Both the position numbers and the translations under genes were made by a program. From the NCBI RefSeq assembly GCF_001485475.2, contig NZ_DF977001.1, positions 124,001-188,000 of the forward strand: a DNA stretch of 64,000 nt, given 5' to 3'. This DNA comes from Tepidanaerobacter syntrophicus (GTDB taxonomy: Bacteria; Bacillota; Thermosediminibacteria; Thermosediminibacterales; Tepidanaerobacteraceae). The notes below the pieces were generated by a model. That model did no database searches. It saw nothing but the letters and a program-made list of their open reading frames with translations, and had not been told where the DNA came from. This document shows, in pieces, positions 42,532-51,308 of the stretch (position 1 is its first letter; each line of letters opens with the position of its first letter).

Positions 42532-43539
42532 TTATTTATAGACGATTCTAGGATCGATAAAGGCATAACTTATATCGACAATTAAGTTTACGATTACAAA
42601 TATTACGGTTGTAATCAGTGTCACTCCCATAATAGCCGGAAAATTTAATGTCATTATGGCATGCACACCGTAGTTTCCTATACCCGGCCACGAAAACACC
42701 GTTTCAGTAAGCACAGCACCTCCTAAAAGCGATGCAAATTGGAGACCGATAATAGTCATCACCGGTAGTATGGCATTTCTTAAAGCATGCTTATAAATTA
42801 CAACTCTTTCGCTAAGTCCCTTAGCTCTTGCTGTCTTAATATAGTCTTCATTCAATACTTCCAAAATGCTCGAGCGAGTCATTCGTGTAAATACAGCCAT
42901 GGAACCGTATCCTAAGGTAAATGCAGGCAATATTAAGTGAAGTATACTACTCTTTAGCGCGAGCCAATCGCCGCTTAAAATGCTGTCGATTATATAAAAA
43001 CCGGTTATATGTGCAGGGGGATTTAGTTCTATTCCTATGCGCCCGCCTATAGGGAGAAGGCCTAATTTTTTGTAAAATAAAAGTTGAAGCAAAAGCCCCA
43101 ACCAAAATATAGGAGTTGATGCACCGAGCAGGCTTGCAATTCTACCTCCGTTATCTATAAATGTATTTTTTCTTGTAGCCGAAACAACTCCCAGCGGCAA
43201 TCCTATAGCTACACTTATTAAAAGTGCAAAAATTGAAAGTTCGGCTGTGGCGGGAAGATATGTTAGGACCTCTTCCCTTACAGGTTTTCTTGTCTCGATA
43301 GAAGTACCCATATCTCCATGCAAAAGATCTGAAATATACATTAAATACTGAACGGGCAGGGGCTTATCAAAACCTAGCTGCTTCCTCAAGGATTCAATCT
43401 GCTCAGGACCTGCATGGGGACCGGCCGCAAGGCGAACCGGATCCCCCGGAATTGCATGTGATATTATAAAAGTTAACAGCGACATGCCAATTAAAACAAC
43501 GATTAGCATTGCAATTCTTCTTGCAATATATGTTGTCAA
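42532..43539 (-). CDS. ABC transporter permease, DppB/OppB family
   Basis: 335 aa with the DppB-type N-terminus (ARRIAMLIVVLIGMSLLTFII then AIPGDPVRL) and the EAA loop YIKTARAKGLSERVVIYKHALRNAILP. The start is TTG at 43539, five bases after GGAGGGG. Forms the membrane pore with the DppC-type protein. Confidence 0.93.
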   Translation of the reverse strand: MTTYIARRIAMLIVVLIGMSLLTFIISHAIPGDPVRLAAGPHAGPEQIESLRKQLGFDKPLPVQYLMYISDLLHGDMGTSIETRKPVREEVLTYLPATAELSIFALLISVAIGLPLGVVSATRKNTFIDNGGRIASLLGASTPIFWLGLLLQLLFYKKLGLLPIGGRIGIELNPPAHITGFYIIDSILSGDWLALKSSILHLILPAFTLGYGSMAVFTRMTRSSILEVLNEDYIKTARAKGLSERVVIYKHALRNAILPVMTIIGLQFASLLGGAVLTETVFSWPGIGNYGVHAIMTLNFPAIMGVTLITTVIFVIVNLIVDISYAFIDPRIVYK

Positions 43540-43554
43540 AATTACCCCTCCAGG

Positions 43555-45174
43555 TCATTCCTTATACATAAAGTAATAGCGATTTACGAGAATCGGGTGA
43601 AATACAAAACCTTTTACCCATGACCTCATAGTCGTAATATTGTCGCGTACAAGTATAAATATTGCCGGACAATCATCGTTTATTATTTGTTGGGCTCTTT
43701 TATAAAGTTCTTCTCTATGGGCCAAATCCGTAGAGCGGCGAGCCTCCTCTAAAAGCTGATCCACTTGCGGATTTGTATAGAAAGATTCGTTTATGCTGCC
43801 TATGGTTCTTGAGCTGTAAAGAGCATAAAGCACATTATCCGGGTCTAAATAGTCAGGATAAAAACCGCTTATAAACATATCAGGTGCAGTTTCCGCTGAT
43901 GCCAACATATCTTTTATGGTTGCCCATGCTAAAACCTGTATGCTGATATCTATCCCAAGTTCTTTCATATCGCTTTGAAACAGTTCTGCAACTTTTTTAT
44001 AGTCTTCAGAGCCTGTCTCTACCATTATTGTAAACTTTAGACCTTTTCCTCCCGGATATCCTGCTTCTTCTAGAAGCTTTTTAGCTTTTTCTACATCTTT
44101 TTCGTAGGGTTTAATGGTTGAATCATGGGCCCACATTCCTGGCGGGAGTGGTCCCTGCATTCTTTTGCCTAAATTGTTAAATACGCCCTTTATGCAGTCA
44201 TCATAAGAAAATCCATACGCCATAGCCTGACGCACTCTTTTATCTTTTAGAGCACCTCTTTGGTTATTAAAAAACAGATTAAGCAAGTTGACGGTACTGT
44301 CAACTTGTACAGTTATATCGGGATTTTTCGAAAGATCTTCTATAACATCTCGCGGTATGGCATTTGCAAAATCTGCATCTCCGCTTTCCAACATAAGTCT
44401 TTGGGAAGAAGATTCTTGAACAACTTTGTACACAACCTTGGAAACGTGTTTTCCTTCCCATCCTCCCCAATAGTCAGGGTTTTTTACCAGCGTAAAGTCT
44501 TGACCCATATTCCAGCTTTCCAGCATATAAGGGCCGGTACCTACCATGTTTTGTCTTAACCAATTTTGTGCCAAGTCTCCATTTTCTTCATGTTCTTTTA
44601 TAGCCTTAGGGCTTATAATCATCGGACCTGAGGGGTTTGCAAGAGCATGAATAAACGGAACAAAGGCGTATTCAAGGTTAAATCTTACGGTGTATTCATC
44701 AACAACATCTATGCTTTTTATCATATCGAACATCCACGCCGGCCCCTGATTAATTTTAAGCAGTCTTTCAAAAGAAGTTTTGACAGCATCTGCGTTAAAT
44801 GGAGCTCCATCTGTAAACTTTATATTCTTTTTAAGGTAGAAGGTCCACACTTTTCCATCACTGCTTGTTTCCCATCTCTCCGCAAGTTGTGGGACAACTT
44901 CATTTGTGCCGCCTTTGTAAGTAACCAATCCCTCATAAACCTGTGAAATAGCTTGCAATGATTCTGGATCATAAGCTATATGAGGATCTAATGTGGTGGG
45001 CTGATCATTATAGGCTACTACCATGGTATCGGGGTTTTTAACTTTCGTCTGATTTTCCTGGGTATTTTTCGAATTGGTCGGTGCCTTATTGGCTGACTGA
45101 GCGCATCCGGCAACTAACGAAACACATAAAATCAGTATTAATAGCAACACTAAAAATTGTCTGACTTTTTTCAT
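43555..45174 (-). CDS. ABC transporter substrate-binding lipoprotein (SBP family 5, peptide/nickel type)
   Basis: 539 aa. The signal peptide (residues ~1-24) ends in the lipobox LVAGCAQ, so the mature protein is lipid-anchored on the cell surface. The mature part follows the DppA/OppA pattern: TLDPHIAYDPESLQAISQVYEGL, YTFYLKKNIKFTDGAP-like segment WTFYLKKNIKFTDGAPFNAD, and ADFANAIPRD. Ligand could be peptides, nickel chelates or other solutes; co-localisation with cdd hints at but does not prove a nucleoside link. First gene of the transporter run, with AGGGGG site. Confidence 0.92.
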   Translation of the reverse strand: MKKVRQFLVLLLILILCVSLVAGCAQSANKAPTNSKNTQENQTKVKNPDTMVVAYNDQPTTLDPHIAYDPESLQAISQVYEGLVTYKGGTNEVVPQLAERWETSSDGKVWTFYLKKNIKFTDGAPFNADAVKTSFERLLKINQGPAWMFDMIKSIDVVDEYTVRFNLEYAFVPFIHALANPSGPMIISPKAIKEHEENGDLAQNWLRQNMVGTGPYMLESWNMGQDFTLVKNPDYWGGWEGKHVSKVVYKVVQESSSQRLMLESGDADFANAIPRDVIEDLSKNPDITVQVDSTVNLLNLFFNNQRGALKDKRVRQAMAYGFSYDDCIKGVFNNLGKRMQGPLPPGMWAHDSTIKPYEKDVEKAKKLLEEAGYPGGKGLKFTIMVETGSEDYKKVAELFQSDMKELGIDISIQVLAWATIKDMLASAETAPDMFISGFYPDYLDPDNVLYALYSSRTIGSINESFYTNPQVDQLLEEARRSTDLAHREELYKRAQQIINDDCPAIFILVRDNITTMRSWVKGFVFHPILVNRYYFMYKE

Positions 45175-45283
45175 GCCATAAACCCCCTAAAATTTTCTCT
45201 ATTTGCCTGGCTGTTGAATATATTTTACCATGAAATCTTAATATTTGAACGCTAATTAAGCATGTGTACATAATACTTGAAGT

Positions 45284-46009
45284 TTATGGTAAAACTGAAA
45301 TTGAAATTAAGGTTTCTTCGCTTTCTCCAGTTGAAACTGCCACCGCTCCCTCCGGATCAACAATCAGGCTATTGCCCAAGCTTACCATTCCAAGATGTGA
45401 ACCTACAAAATTTGATAGCAGAACATAAACCTGGTTTTCAACCGCTCTTGTTATAGGAATCGCCCTATTTTTTTCTAACTTCCATCGGGCCTCTTTAGGA
45501 TTATAAAAATGAGCTGATAGAATATATATAAATTCCGCCCCTTTATTTTTAAGTTCTTTGGCAAGACTTGGATAGTTTTGGTCTCTACATATCATAATTC
45601 CAATTGTTTTGTTTTTATATGTAAAAACAAAAAGGTCTTTTTTACCCGCTTCAAAGTATTCTAATTCTGCTTTTGTAGGATATTTTTTATCATAGCTATA
45701 GGTTCTCCCATTGGGTAAAAATACAGATACACTGTTGTAAAGTTTGCCTTCTTCAGTATAGGGATGTCCTACTGCGACTCCAACTTTTGACGTTTCGCAG
45801 GTTTTGCTAATTTCATCTAAGGCATTTTGCACCAATTCATTTAAATTTTTATCTGATAAAATTTCCGGCGTATAACCGGTAAGCGCCATTTCCGGAAAAC
45901 CAATAAAATCCATATTTTGACAAGAAGCTTCTTTTATGAAGCTGATGATTTTATTCTTGTTAACCTCAAGTTTTTCAGAAACAGACATCTGACATACTCC
46001 AAGTTTCAT
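45284..46009 (-). CDS. Carbon-nitrogen hydrolase (nitrilase superfamily)
   Basis: 241 aa cytoplasmic amidase. The catalytic triad is visible: Glu in FPEMALTGYTP, Lys in YDKKYPTKAELEYFEAG, Cys in IGIMICRDQNYPS. It lacks features that would assign it to NAD synthetase, ureidopropionase or omega-amidase, so the substrate is open. Stands alone; 109 bp separate it from the substrate-binding protein gene downstream. Confidence 0.9.
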   Translation of the reverse strand: MKLGVCQMSVSEKLEVNKNKIISFIKEASCQNMDFIGFPEMALTGYTPEILSDKNLNELVQNALDEISKTCETSKVGVAVGHPYTEEGKLYNSVSVFLPNGRTYSYDKKYPTKAELEYFEAGKKDLFVFTYKNKTIGIMICRDQNYPSLAKELKNKGAEFIYILSAHFYNPKEARWKLEKNRAIPITRAVENQVYVLLSNFVGSHLGMVSLGNSLIVDPEGAVAVSTGESEETLISISVLP

Positions 46010-46107
46010 TTCGCGTTCCCCTTTATCATTAATTTCGAATTGCTTCTATTATACTTTATATTCCCGGGCTATTCAAAAAATTCTTTTGGATTTCTGTCGG
46101 TATGCGA

Positions 46108-46136
46108 TTGACAAAAGGATTTTTTTAATGTAGATG
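46108..46136 (+). promoter_or_regulatory. Promoter candidate for the plus-strand phosphodiesterase gene
   Basis: TTGACA (46108-46113), 17 bp, TAGATG (46131-46136), in the 171-bp region between divergent genes. The -10 box is weak. Confidence 0.45.
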
Positions 46137-46180
46137 TAAAATAGGAATATAACTTTAAAATTTGACAGGAGGGGTCTAAA

Positions 46181-46726
46181 ATGAGAATTGCAATATTAAG
46201 TGATACTCATGGAAGCTTAGATGCTTTTAATAAAGTTTTGGAAATAGCAAAGCCATATGACTATATTATTCATGCAGGAGATATACTTTATCACGGACCG
46301 AGAAATCCCTTGCCCGAAGGCTACAATCCTGCAGAACTTGCAAAAGCCATAAACAAATTGGATGTACCATTTATAGCAGCGGCAGGCAACTGTGATGCAC
46401 CCATTGATCAGGTGGTGCTTTCAGTTCCGATTCAGTCTCCTTATGCATTACTGATAATTGATGGGTGTAAAATTCTCATTACGCATGGTCATCAAACCAC
46501 AGAAGAGGAACTTATTTCACTTGCTAAAAAATGGAAAATTGATATTTTAATAACAGGCCACACTCATGTAAAAGTCTTAGAAAAAAAAGAAGGGCTGATA
46601 CTTTTAAATCCGGGTTCTTGTGCGCTGCCAAAAGACGGTACACCATCTTTTGCTATTTTCGAAAAATCAAATCTATCCCTTGTCAATATTGAAACCGGTG
46701 ACCCTATTAAAAGTATTGCCCTATGA
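46181..46726 (+). CDS. Metallophosphoesterase, YfcE/MJ0936 family phosphodiesterase
   Basis: 181 aa. All five metal motifs are present in order: LSDTHGSLDAF, IIHAGDILYHGP, AAAGNCDAPID, LITHGHQTTEE and ITGHTHVKVLEK, with LLNPGSCALPKDG near the end. The family hydrolyses phosphodiesters with manganese or nickel; physiological substrates are poorly known. AGGAGGGG ribosome binding site. Converges on the ywlG-like gene with only 6 bp between stops. Confidence 0.92.
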   Translation: MRIAILSDTHGSLDAFNKVLEIAKPYDYIIHAGDILYHGPRNPLPEGYNPAELAKAINKLDVPFIAAAGNCDAPIDQVVLSVPIQSPYALLIIDGCKILITHGHQTTEEELISLAKKWKIDILITGHTHVKVLEKKEGLILLNPGSCALPKDGTPSFAIFEKSNLSLVNIETGDPIKSIAL

Positions 46727-46732
46727 AATTTT

Positions 46733-47302
46733 TTATTTTTGACCTGTTTTATCCCACGTCTCAGGTATTACCGCTCGAGCGCCACCGATGAGCTTAGGGC
46801 GGTAACGAGCCGCTACAAGATTGGCTTGTCCTATTTTATTGATGCTAAGCCTTACCGGAACAGCTACATGTTTTATGTGCATTCCTATTAATGTATCCCC
46901 TATATCAAGACCGAAGTGTCCTTTTATGTATTCCACTACCACAGGATGCTCCATTTTCTCGAAAACCATGGTTGCAAAAGCGCCTCCGGCATGCATAGCA
47001 GGTTTTACTGTGACTACTTCTAAATTATATTGTTCTGCTACTTTTTCCTCTACAACCAGTGCGCGATTCAGGTGCTCACAGCACTGAGCAGCAAGTCTGA
47101 CATCATATTTTGGTATGACATTTGCTATGCCTTCCACAACAGCCTCTGCAGCTTCCATGCTGGAATATTTCCCTATTCTCCCGCCCATAATCTCACTTGT
47201 GCTGCAGCCTATCACAAGAATCTGGCCGGGCTTTACAGGGGCTATAGAAAACAGCTCTTCAATTGCTTTTGAAACATTATCGCTAATTGATTTTAAGTCC
47301 AT
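46733..47302 (-). CDS. UPF0340 family protein (YwlG-like)
   Basis: 189 aa protein of a family conserved in Firmicutes, without known function. Recognisable segments are GQILVIGCSTSEIMGGRIGKYSS, VRLAAQCCEHLNRALVVEE, VKPAMHAGGAFATMVFE and DIGDTLIGMHIKHVAVPVR. Conserved Cys and His pairs suggest a metal or cofactor site, but that is only inference. It is a lone gene. Confidence 0.85.
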   Translation of the reverse strand: MDLKSISDNVSKAIEELFSIAPVKPGQILVIGCSTSEIMGGRIGKYSSMEAAEAVVEGIANVIPKYDVRLAAQCCEHLNRALVVEEKVAEQYNLEVVTVKPAMHAGGAFATMVFEKMEHPVVVEYIKGHFGLDIGDTLIGMHIKHVAVPVRLSINKIGQANLVAARYRPKLIGGARAVIPETWDKTGQK

Positions 47303-47510
47303 TTTTTTCCTCCAATCATTGATAATAAATTATAAGAAAGAAAAGTAATCCCCATTTTGTCTGCGATTATTATTATAGCACATCAACCATATTTTTATAA
47401 CTTTTATAATAAGTTTTAAAAAATGAATGATAGTGGCACAATTTAGCTTGAGCTTGATTAGTAGGAAATAATGAATCTTGGGTAATTAAAAATGTGATAA
47501 AAATATACAA

Positions 47511-47690
47511 AAAACTGCCACACAGATTCGAGTGACAGTCCATAGGCACTAATTTTAGATATTTAACCTGTCTACTTGCAGGGGCATATTGCAATGGTGG
47601 TTCGCCCTGAGGCCATAAGCTTCTATTACTAACCAGCGTCTAAAAGTGCTAGTTTTTACTTTGTTCAAGCCCTATGTATTTATTAATTTT
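47511..47690 (-). ncRNA. Structured non-coding block with a terminator-like end, identity unknown
   Basis: In the 466-bp gene-free stretch 47303-47768 the part near 47545-47690 is clearly GC-richer than its flanks. On the minus strand it shows CAGGGC...GCCCCTG pairing (47568-47601), CTAGC...GCTGG pairing upstream, and ends in ACTGTCAC/GTGGCAGT followed by six T (47511-47540), which looks like an intrinsic terminator. It could be a small RNA or a decayed insertion-sequence end. An open frame of 73 codons across it (to 47373) has no ribosome binding site and no family likeness. 47303-47510 shows nothing else. Confidence 0.3.
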
Positions 47691-47698
47691 GTCAAAAA

Positions 47699-47737
47699 GA
47701 AAAAGAGGGTCATATTAAAATTGTTTCCCTCTTTTTC
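47699..47737 (-). terminator. Terminator after the Ula-type EIIC gene
   Basis: GAAAAAGAGGG / CCCTCTTTTTC, 17-base loop, followed by CTTTTTG on the minus strand; 32 bp beyond the EIIC stop. Confidence 0.88.
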
Positions 47738-47768
47738 GAAAAATATAATTGTTGTTATTATATATAAA

Positions 47769-49061
47769 TTAAAATCCTCCTATACCAGCTAAAAGTCGTC
47801 CTATTCCATTCGATATCATTCCTATCCAGCAAAAATCAGGATCAACTACTGTTACACTTTGTGCCGCTAAAATAGAACTGCAACATACAAAATAAAAATA
47901 AGGTAAAATTATAAATAATACACCTTGTAGTGCTCCAGCAGCTATCGCACCTTTAACTCCACCTGTTGAGTTTCCGAAAACTCCTCCAGTGCCACCCATG
48001 AAGAAGAATTCTATCATTGGGGGAACAACAGCTACGCCAACAAGATAACCAAATATAACAGAAGTAAGAATACCCGCAATTGTAGCAGATATAAAACCAA
48101 TTAGAACTGCATTTGGCGCATATGGAAAAACAACAGGGCAATCAAGCGCCGGAACAGCATTGGGAACAACTTTAGAGGCTATTCCTTCAAATGCAACTAA
48201 AATTTCTGCTATCATCATTCTTACGCCTTGCAAAAGTATTGTAAGACCAGCACCAAAGGTTATGCCTTGAATTAAAATAAAAACAACTATATTTTGTGTT
48301 ACTTTAAGTTCTGTAGCAACATAAGATGTACCCGCAAAAGCTACACATATTGCAAAAAGAGCAACAATAACTAATGTAGTTGCACAAACAACTTCTTTTG
48401 CAAAACCAAGTGCTTTTGGAAGTTTAATATCTTCTGTGCTCACCATTTTATCACTTTTAAATAATTTTCCAACTTGCCCACCGAGCCAATAGCCAGTAGC
48501 TCCAAAGTGTCCCATTGCAAGAGGCTGCCCACCTGTTATGTTTCTCATAAAATTATTATTTATTGCCGGAAGAACCACATATGCTATACCAGCTAATATT
48601 GAGCCAATTATGGCAACGGGCATACCTGTGATCCCTGCCGCTGCAAAGCCTACGGTTATTGCAGAGGCCGCATAGAGAAAATGATGTCCTGCAAGGAATA
48701 TATATTTAAGAGGGGTGAGTCTGGCAAGTATTAAATTTACTATAAAAGCCCCTACAATAATATAGGCAACAGTCGAACCATAATTTGTGGTTGCAATATT
48801 AACTACAGATGTAGTCATGGGAACAATTCCTTGCATATTGAAAGCTTCTTTTATTAAAGGCGATAAATAATTTGAAATTACGCCCGACATAACGCCTGCA
48901 CCAGTACTAAGAATAATAACTCCCATAATAGTCTTAAGAGTGCCTGTAATTACCTGATCTGATGATTTTTTTTGCGCAAGAAGACCTATCAGAACAACTA
49001 AACCGATAAGTATTGCTGAATTTCCAAGGAAGTCATTTATTAAGCTCCATAAAAAACTCAT
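47769..49061 (-). CDS. PTS EIIC component, ascorbate/SgaT-UlaA family
   Basis: Membrane permease of 430 aa, about ten to twelve hydrophobic helices. Family segments include GLLAQKKSSDQVITGTLKTIMG, VAYIIVGAFIVNLILARLTPLKYIFLAGHH and FFMGGTGGVFGNSTGGVKGA. UlaA imports L-ascorbate in E. coli, but this family is broad and the substrate here is probably another sugar acid or polyol. It is the last gene of the cluster; EIIB is encoded 209 bp upstream. Confidence 0.92.
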   Translation of the reverse strand: MSFLWSLINDFLGNSAILIGLVVLIGLLAQKKSSDQVITGTLKTIMGVIILSTGAGVMSGVISNYLSPLIKEAFNMQGIVPMTTSVVNIATTNYGSTVAYIIVGAFIVNLILARLTPLKYIFLAGHHFLYAASAITVGFAAAGITGMPVAIIGSILAGIAYVVLPAINNNFMRNITGGQPLAMGHFGATGYWLGGQVGKLFKSDKMVSTEDIKLPKALGFAKEVVCATTLVIVALFAICVAFAGTSYVATELKVTQNIVVFILIQGITFGAGLTILLQGVRMMIAEILVAFEGIASKVVPNAVPALDCPVVFPYAPNAVLIGFISATIAGILTSVIFGYLVGVAVVPPMIEFFFMGGTGGVFGNSTGGVKGAIAAGALQGVLFIILPYFYFVCCSSILAAQSVTVVDPDFCWIGMISNGIGRLLAGIGGF

Positions 49062-49200
49062 TCATAATCCTCCTTCTAAATTTTAAGGCTTTGCAAATCT
49101 TGTTTTTAAAACCGAAATTGTGGATAAAGATTTTTGAAATATTACAGTGATTGTGATATAATTTATTTAATTATTTTAAACTGACTATAATCCTTTAATG

Positions 49201-49239
49201 GCTTCACTCTTTATAATAAAATGTAAACAAGAGCGAAGC
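49201..49239 (-). other. Stem-loop between EIIB and EIIC genes
   Basis: GCTTCGCTCTT and AAGAGTGAAGC (11 pairs, one G-U) with a 17-base loop, in an otherwise AT-rich 209-bp spacer. No T run follows, so it is likelier a processing or stability element than a terminator. Confidence 0.45.
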
Positions 49240-49270
49240 TTCTTTCTTTATATCTGAGTTTTGCCGTGAA

Positions 49271-49570
49271 TTACAGTTTCCCCATTTGCTTTAAGCAAGT
49301 AATAATTTTTGATTTTATTTCATTTTTGTCTACAAAATTACTAACTGGAATTACTTTAAATTGTTTGTCTGCAGGTAGAGCTTTTTTTAAAACGTCAGCT
49401 AATTCAGTAGAAGTAACAACCATGTCAAATGGCGTAGATTTAGCAGTTCCAATATCCGCAACATTTATCGTGTAATCTTTAATACCTAATTCATCAAGGA
49501 TTTTGCCTACTGTAACTCTAAGAATTACGCTGGAGCCAATGCCCAAACCACAAACTGTTAGCACATTCAT
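49271..49570 (-). CDS. PTS EIIB component, ascorbate/lactose-type fold
   Basis: 99 aa cytoplasmic phosphocarrier. The N-terminal MNVLTVCGLGIGSSVILRV holds the phosphocysteine in the CGLGIGSS loop, typical of the SgaB/UlaB family. Pairs with the EIIC gene. No gene for a stand-alone EIIA occurs in the cluster; the regulator at 54304-56427 carries one. Confidence 0.92.
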   Translation of the reverse strand: MNVLTVCGLGIGSSVILRVTVGKILDELGIKDYTINVADIGTAKSTPFDMVVTSTELADVLKKALPADKQFKVIPVSNFVDKNEIKSKIITCLKQMGKL

Positions 49571-49770
49571 TTATACCCCTCCAAATACTCGCACGTAAAT
49601 GCTAAGAAAATATGAAAGCCTGAATAATTTCTTCCTAGTTTACAAAATTCCTTTTCCGCTTCTATTCTTGTTTTTTAAATTATATCTGCTTTTTTTATTC
49701 CATATCCCGCCTTCTTCCTTCTTAAATTAAGTCCAATTGAAACCTAGATTTGCATCAATAGTTAAATATT

Positions 49771-50640
49771 TTATAAAGTTTTTTCATCAACTTTTTCCAA
49801 GCACTCGTGCAGAGCTTCTTTCCAATTGCGGATATTCTTATCAAATATGGTTTCATAAACTAATGTTGATAATGTTGTATTAGCTGGCCGCGGAGCCATT
49901 CTCTTCATATCTTGTATTGTCTTAGGGATTAAGATATTTTCATATTGCAATCCTAATGTTTTTGCGATCTCAACGGCAAATTCATACCGGCTTGCTGTTC
50001 CCTTGTTACCTAAATGGTATAAGCCGTATGCATCACTTTTAATAACTTTTTCAATCATAAAAGCTAAATCTTTTACATACGTAGGATTATCTTTTTGATC
50101 GCATGCTAAAATCATTGGCATATTAGTTTTAAGGGCTTTAACTATCTTCAAAATATAATTTCTATCAGGATGGCCATCTATTCCGTACAGATAAGGAACG
50201 CGTAAAATAAAGCACGGAATACCAGAGGCTTTTACCTCCTCTTCAGATTTTAGTTTACTTTTGCCATAAACATTAATAGGATTTACTTCATCAAACTCAG
50301 TGTATGCGTTTTCCTTTTTACCATCAAATACTGAATTTGAGCTAATATATGCAAATATTGATTTTGCCTTTCTAGCAGCATTTAATAAATTCCTCGTTCC
50401 TAGAGTATTGACTAAGTATGTTTGCTCAGGATTTTCTTCGCATATGTCCAAATCTCTCATTGCGGCAGCATGTATAATTAAATGTGGTTTAATACGGACA
50501 ATTGTTTCAGTTATCGATGAAAAATCTAGAATATTTATATCTTTAGAACCTTTTAAAGAAAACACTTCATCACACTTTGAAAAATGTTCAGCAAGCTCAG
50601 AACCTAATAATCCCGTTGCACCACTTATCACGATTTTCAA
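49771..50640 (-). CDS. RmlD-like sugar nucleotide/dTDP-4-dehydrorhamnose reductase family protein
   Basis: 289 aa short-chain dehydrogenase of the extended RmlD type. It shows the NAD(P) fold MKIVISGATGLLGSELAEHF, VNTLGTRNLLNAARKAKSIFAYISSNSVFDG and the catalytic pair in NVYGKSKLKSEEEV (Tyr-x3-Lys). No other rhamnose genes are near, so a role in the catabolic cluster on a keto sugar or sugar acid is more likely. Overlaps the end of the cyclase gene by 4 bp (ATGA). Confidence 0.85.
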   Translation of the reverse strand: MKIVISGATGLLGSELAEHFSKCDEVFSLKGSKDINILDFSSITETIVRIKPHLIIHAAAMRDLDICEENPEQTYLVNTLGTRNLLNAARKAKSIFAYISSNSVFDGKKENAYTEFDEVNPINVYGKSKLKSEEEVKASGIPCFILRVPYLYGIDGHPDRNYILKIVKALKTNMPMILACDQKDNPTYVKDLAFMIEKVIKSDAYGLYHLGNKGTASRYEFAVEIAKTLGLQYENILIPKTIQDMKRMAPRPANTTLSTLVYETIFDKNIRNWKEALHECLEKVDEKTL

Positions 50641-51278
50641 TTTGCATTCTCCTTTTCTAGCAAAATAGCTCTAGCCGGAGAACCTTCAGCATTTTTAATA
50701 AGCAATGGTAGGCAAATAAACTCGAACACTCCCGAGGTTACATTTTCGAAGTTTAAACCTTCTACTATCCAAACTTCATTTTTTAATAGAGCCTCATGAA
50801 TTTTATATTTAGTATTTTTACTATCCACGCTAAAGTTATCAGTTCCTAAAGCTTTCACACCGTGTCGAATAAAAAAATCAGTAGCTGTTAAATCAAAGTA
50901 ATCAAAATTACGATTATATCGATTTTTCCCAAATTTAAAAAGAAGAATTCTATTACCTTTGTAATATTTTTCCAAAAATTCTTTTGTTACTGTGCAAGGA
51001 TAAGGAATCTCTATAACTTCTGCAATTCCTAAAAGGTTTTGAAGTGGCATTTGATCTATGCTTTTGCCATTCTTTATAAAATGTAAAGGAGCATCCACAT
51101 GGGTTCCGACATGGCTTTCCATTGTAATCCGAGACATATTTGCGCGATCCTCATTGCTTATTGTTCTTATCCACTGAAGCTTAAATCCTTCTAAACTTGG
51201 ATATTTATCCATCTCATTATATAATGGCGAACTAATATCTATAATTTTAGTTCCTTTTAGTAAATCTTGTTCACTCAT
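50637..51278 (-). CDS. Cyclase family protein (kynurenine formamidase-like)
   Basis: 213 aa metal-dependent hydrolase. The signature ESHVGTHVDAPLHFIKNGKSI (H-x-G-T-H-x-D-x-P-x-H) gives the zinc ligands, and GTDNFSVDS lies further on. In the family it opens amides or lactone-like rings; in a sugar-acid operon a lactonase role is a reasonable guess. ATG 51278 has GTGAGG upstream; the frame opens five codons earlier. Confidence 0.87.
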   Translation of the reverse strand: MSEQDLLKGTKIIDISSPLYNEMDKYPSLEGFKLQWIRTISNEDRANMSRITMESHVGTHVDAPLHFIKNGKSIDQMPLQNLLGIAEVIEIPYPCTVTKEFLEKYYKGNRILLFKFGKNRYNRNFDYFDLTATDFFIRHGVKALGTDNFSVDSKNTKYKIHEALLKNEVWIVEGLNFENVTSGVFEFICLPLLIKNAEGSPARAILLEKENAN

Positions 51279-51308
51279 TAAAATTATCCTCACTTTTTTA
51301 CTAAGTTC

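Noticed and set aside
47511-47540. Hairpin as terminator of the UPF0340 gene
   Set aside because: It lies upstream of that minus-strand gene, so it cannot end its transcript.
47373-47594. 73-codon open frame on the minus strand
   Set aside because: No ribosome binding site, no family likeness, and it runs through the structured block with its terminator-like hairpin.
47540-47745. 6S RNA on the plus strand
   Set aside because: Only short pieces recall the consensus and the spacing between the GTTCG and CCCTGAG parts is wrong; the two ends do not pair over a long stem.
47769-49570. Direct assignment of this PTS to L-ascorbate
   Set aside because: The enzymes around it are not the UlaD/E/F set, so only the transporter family can be named.
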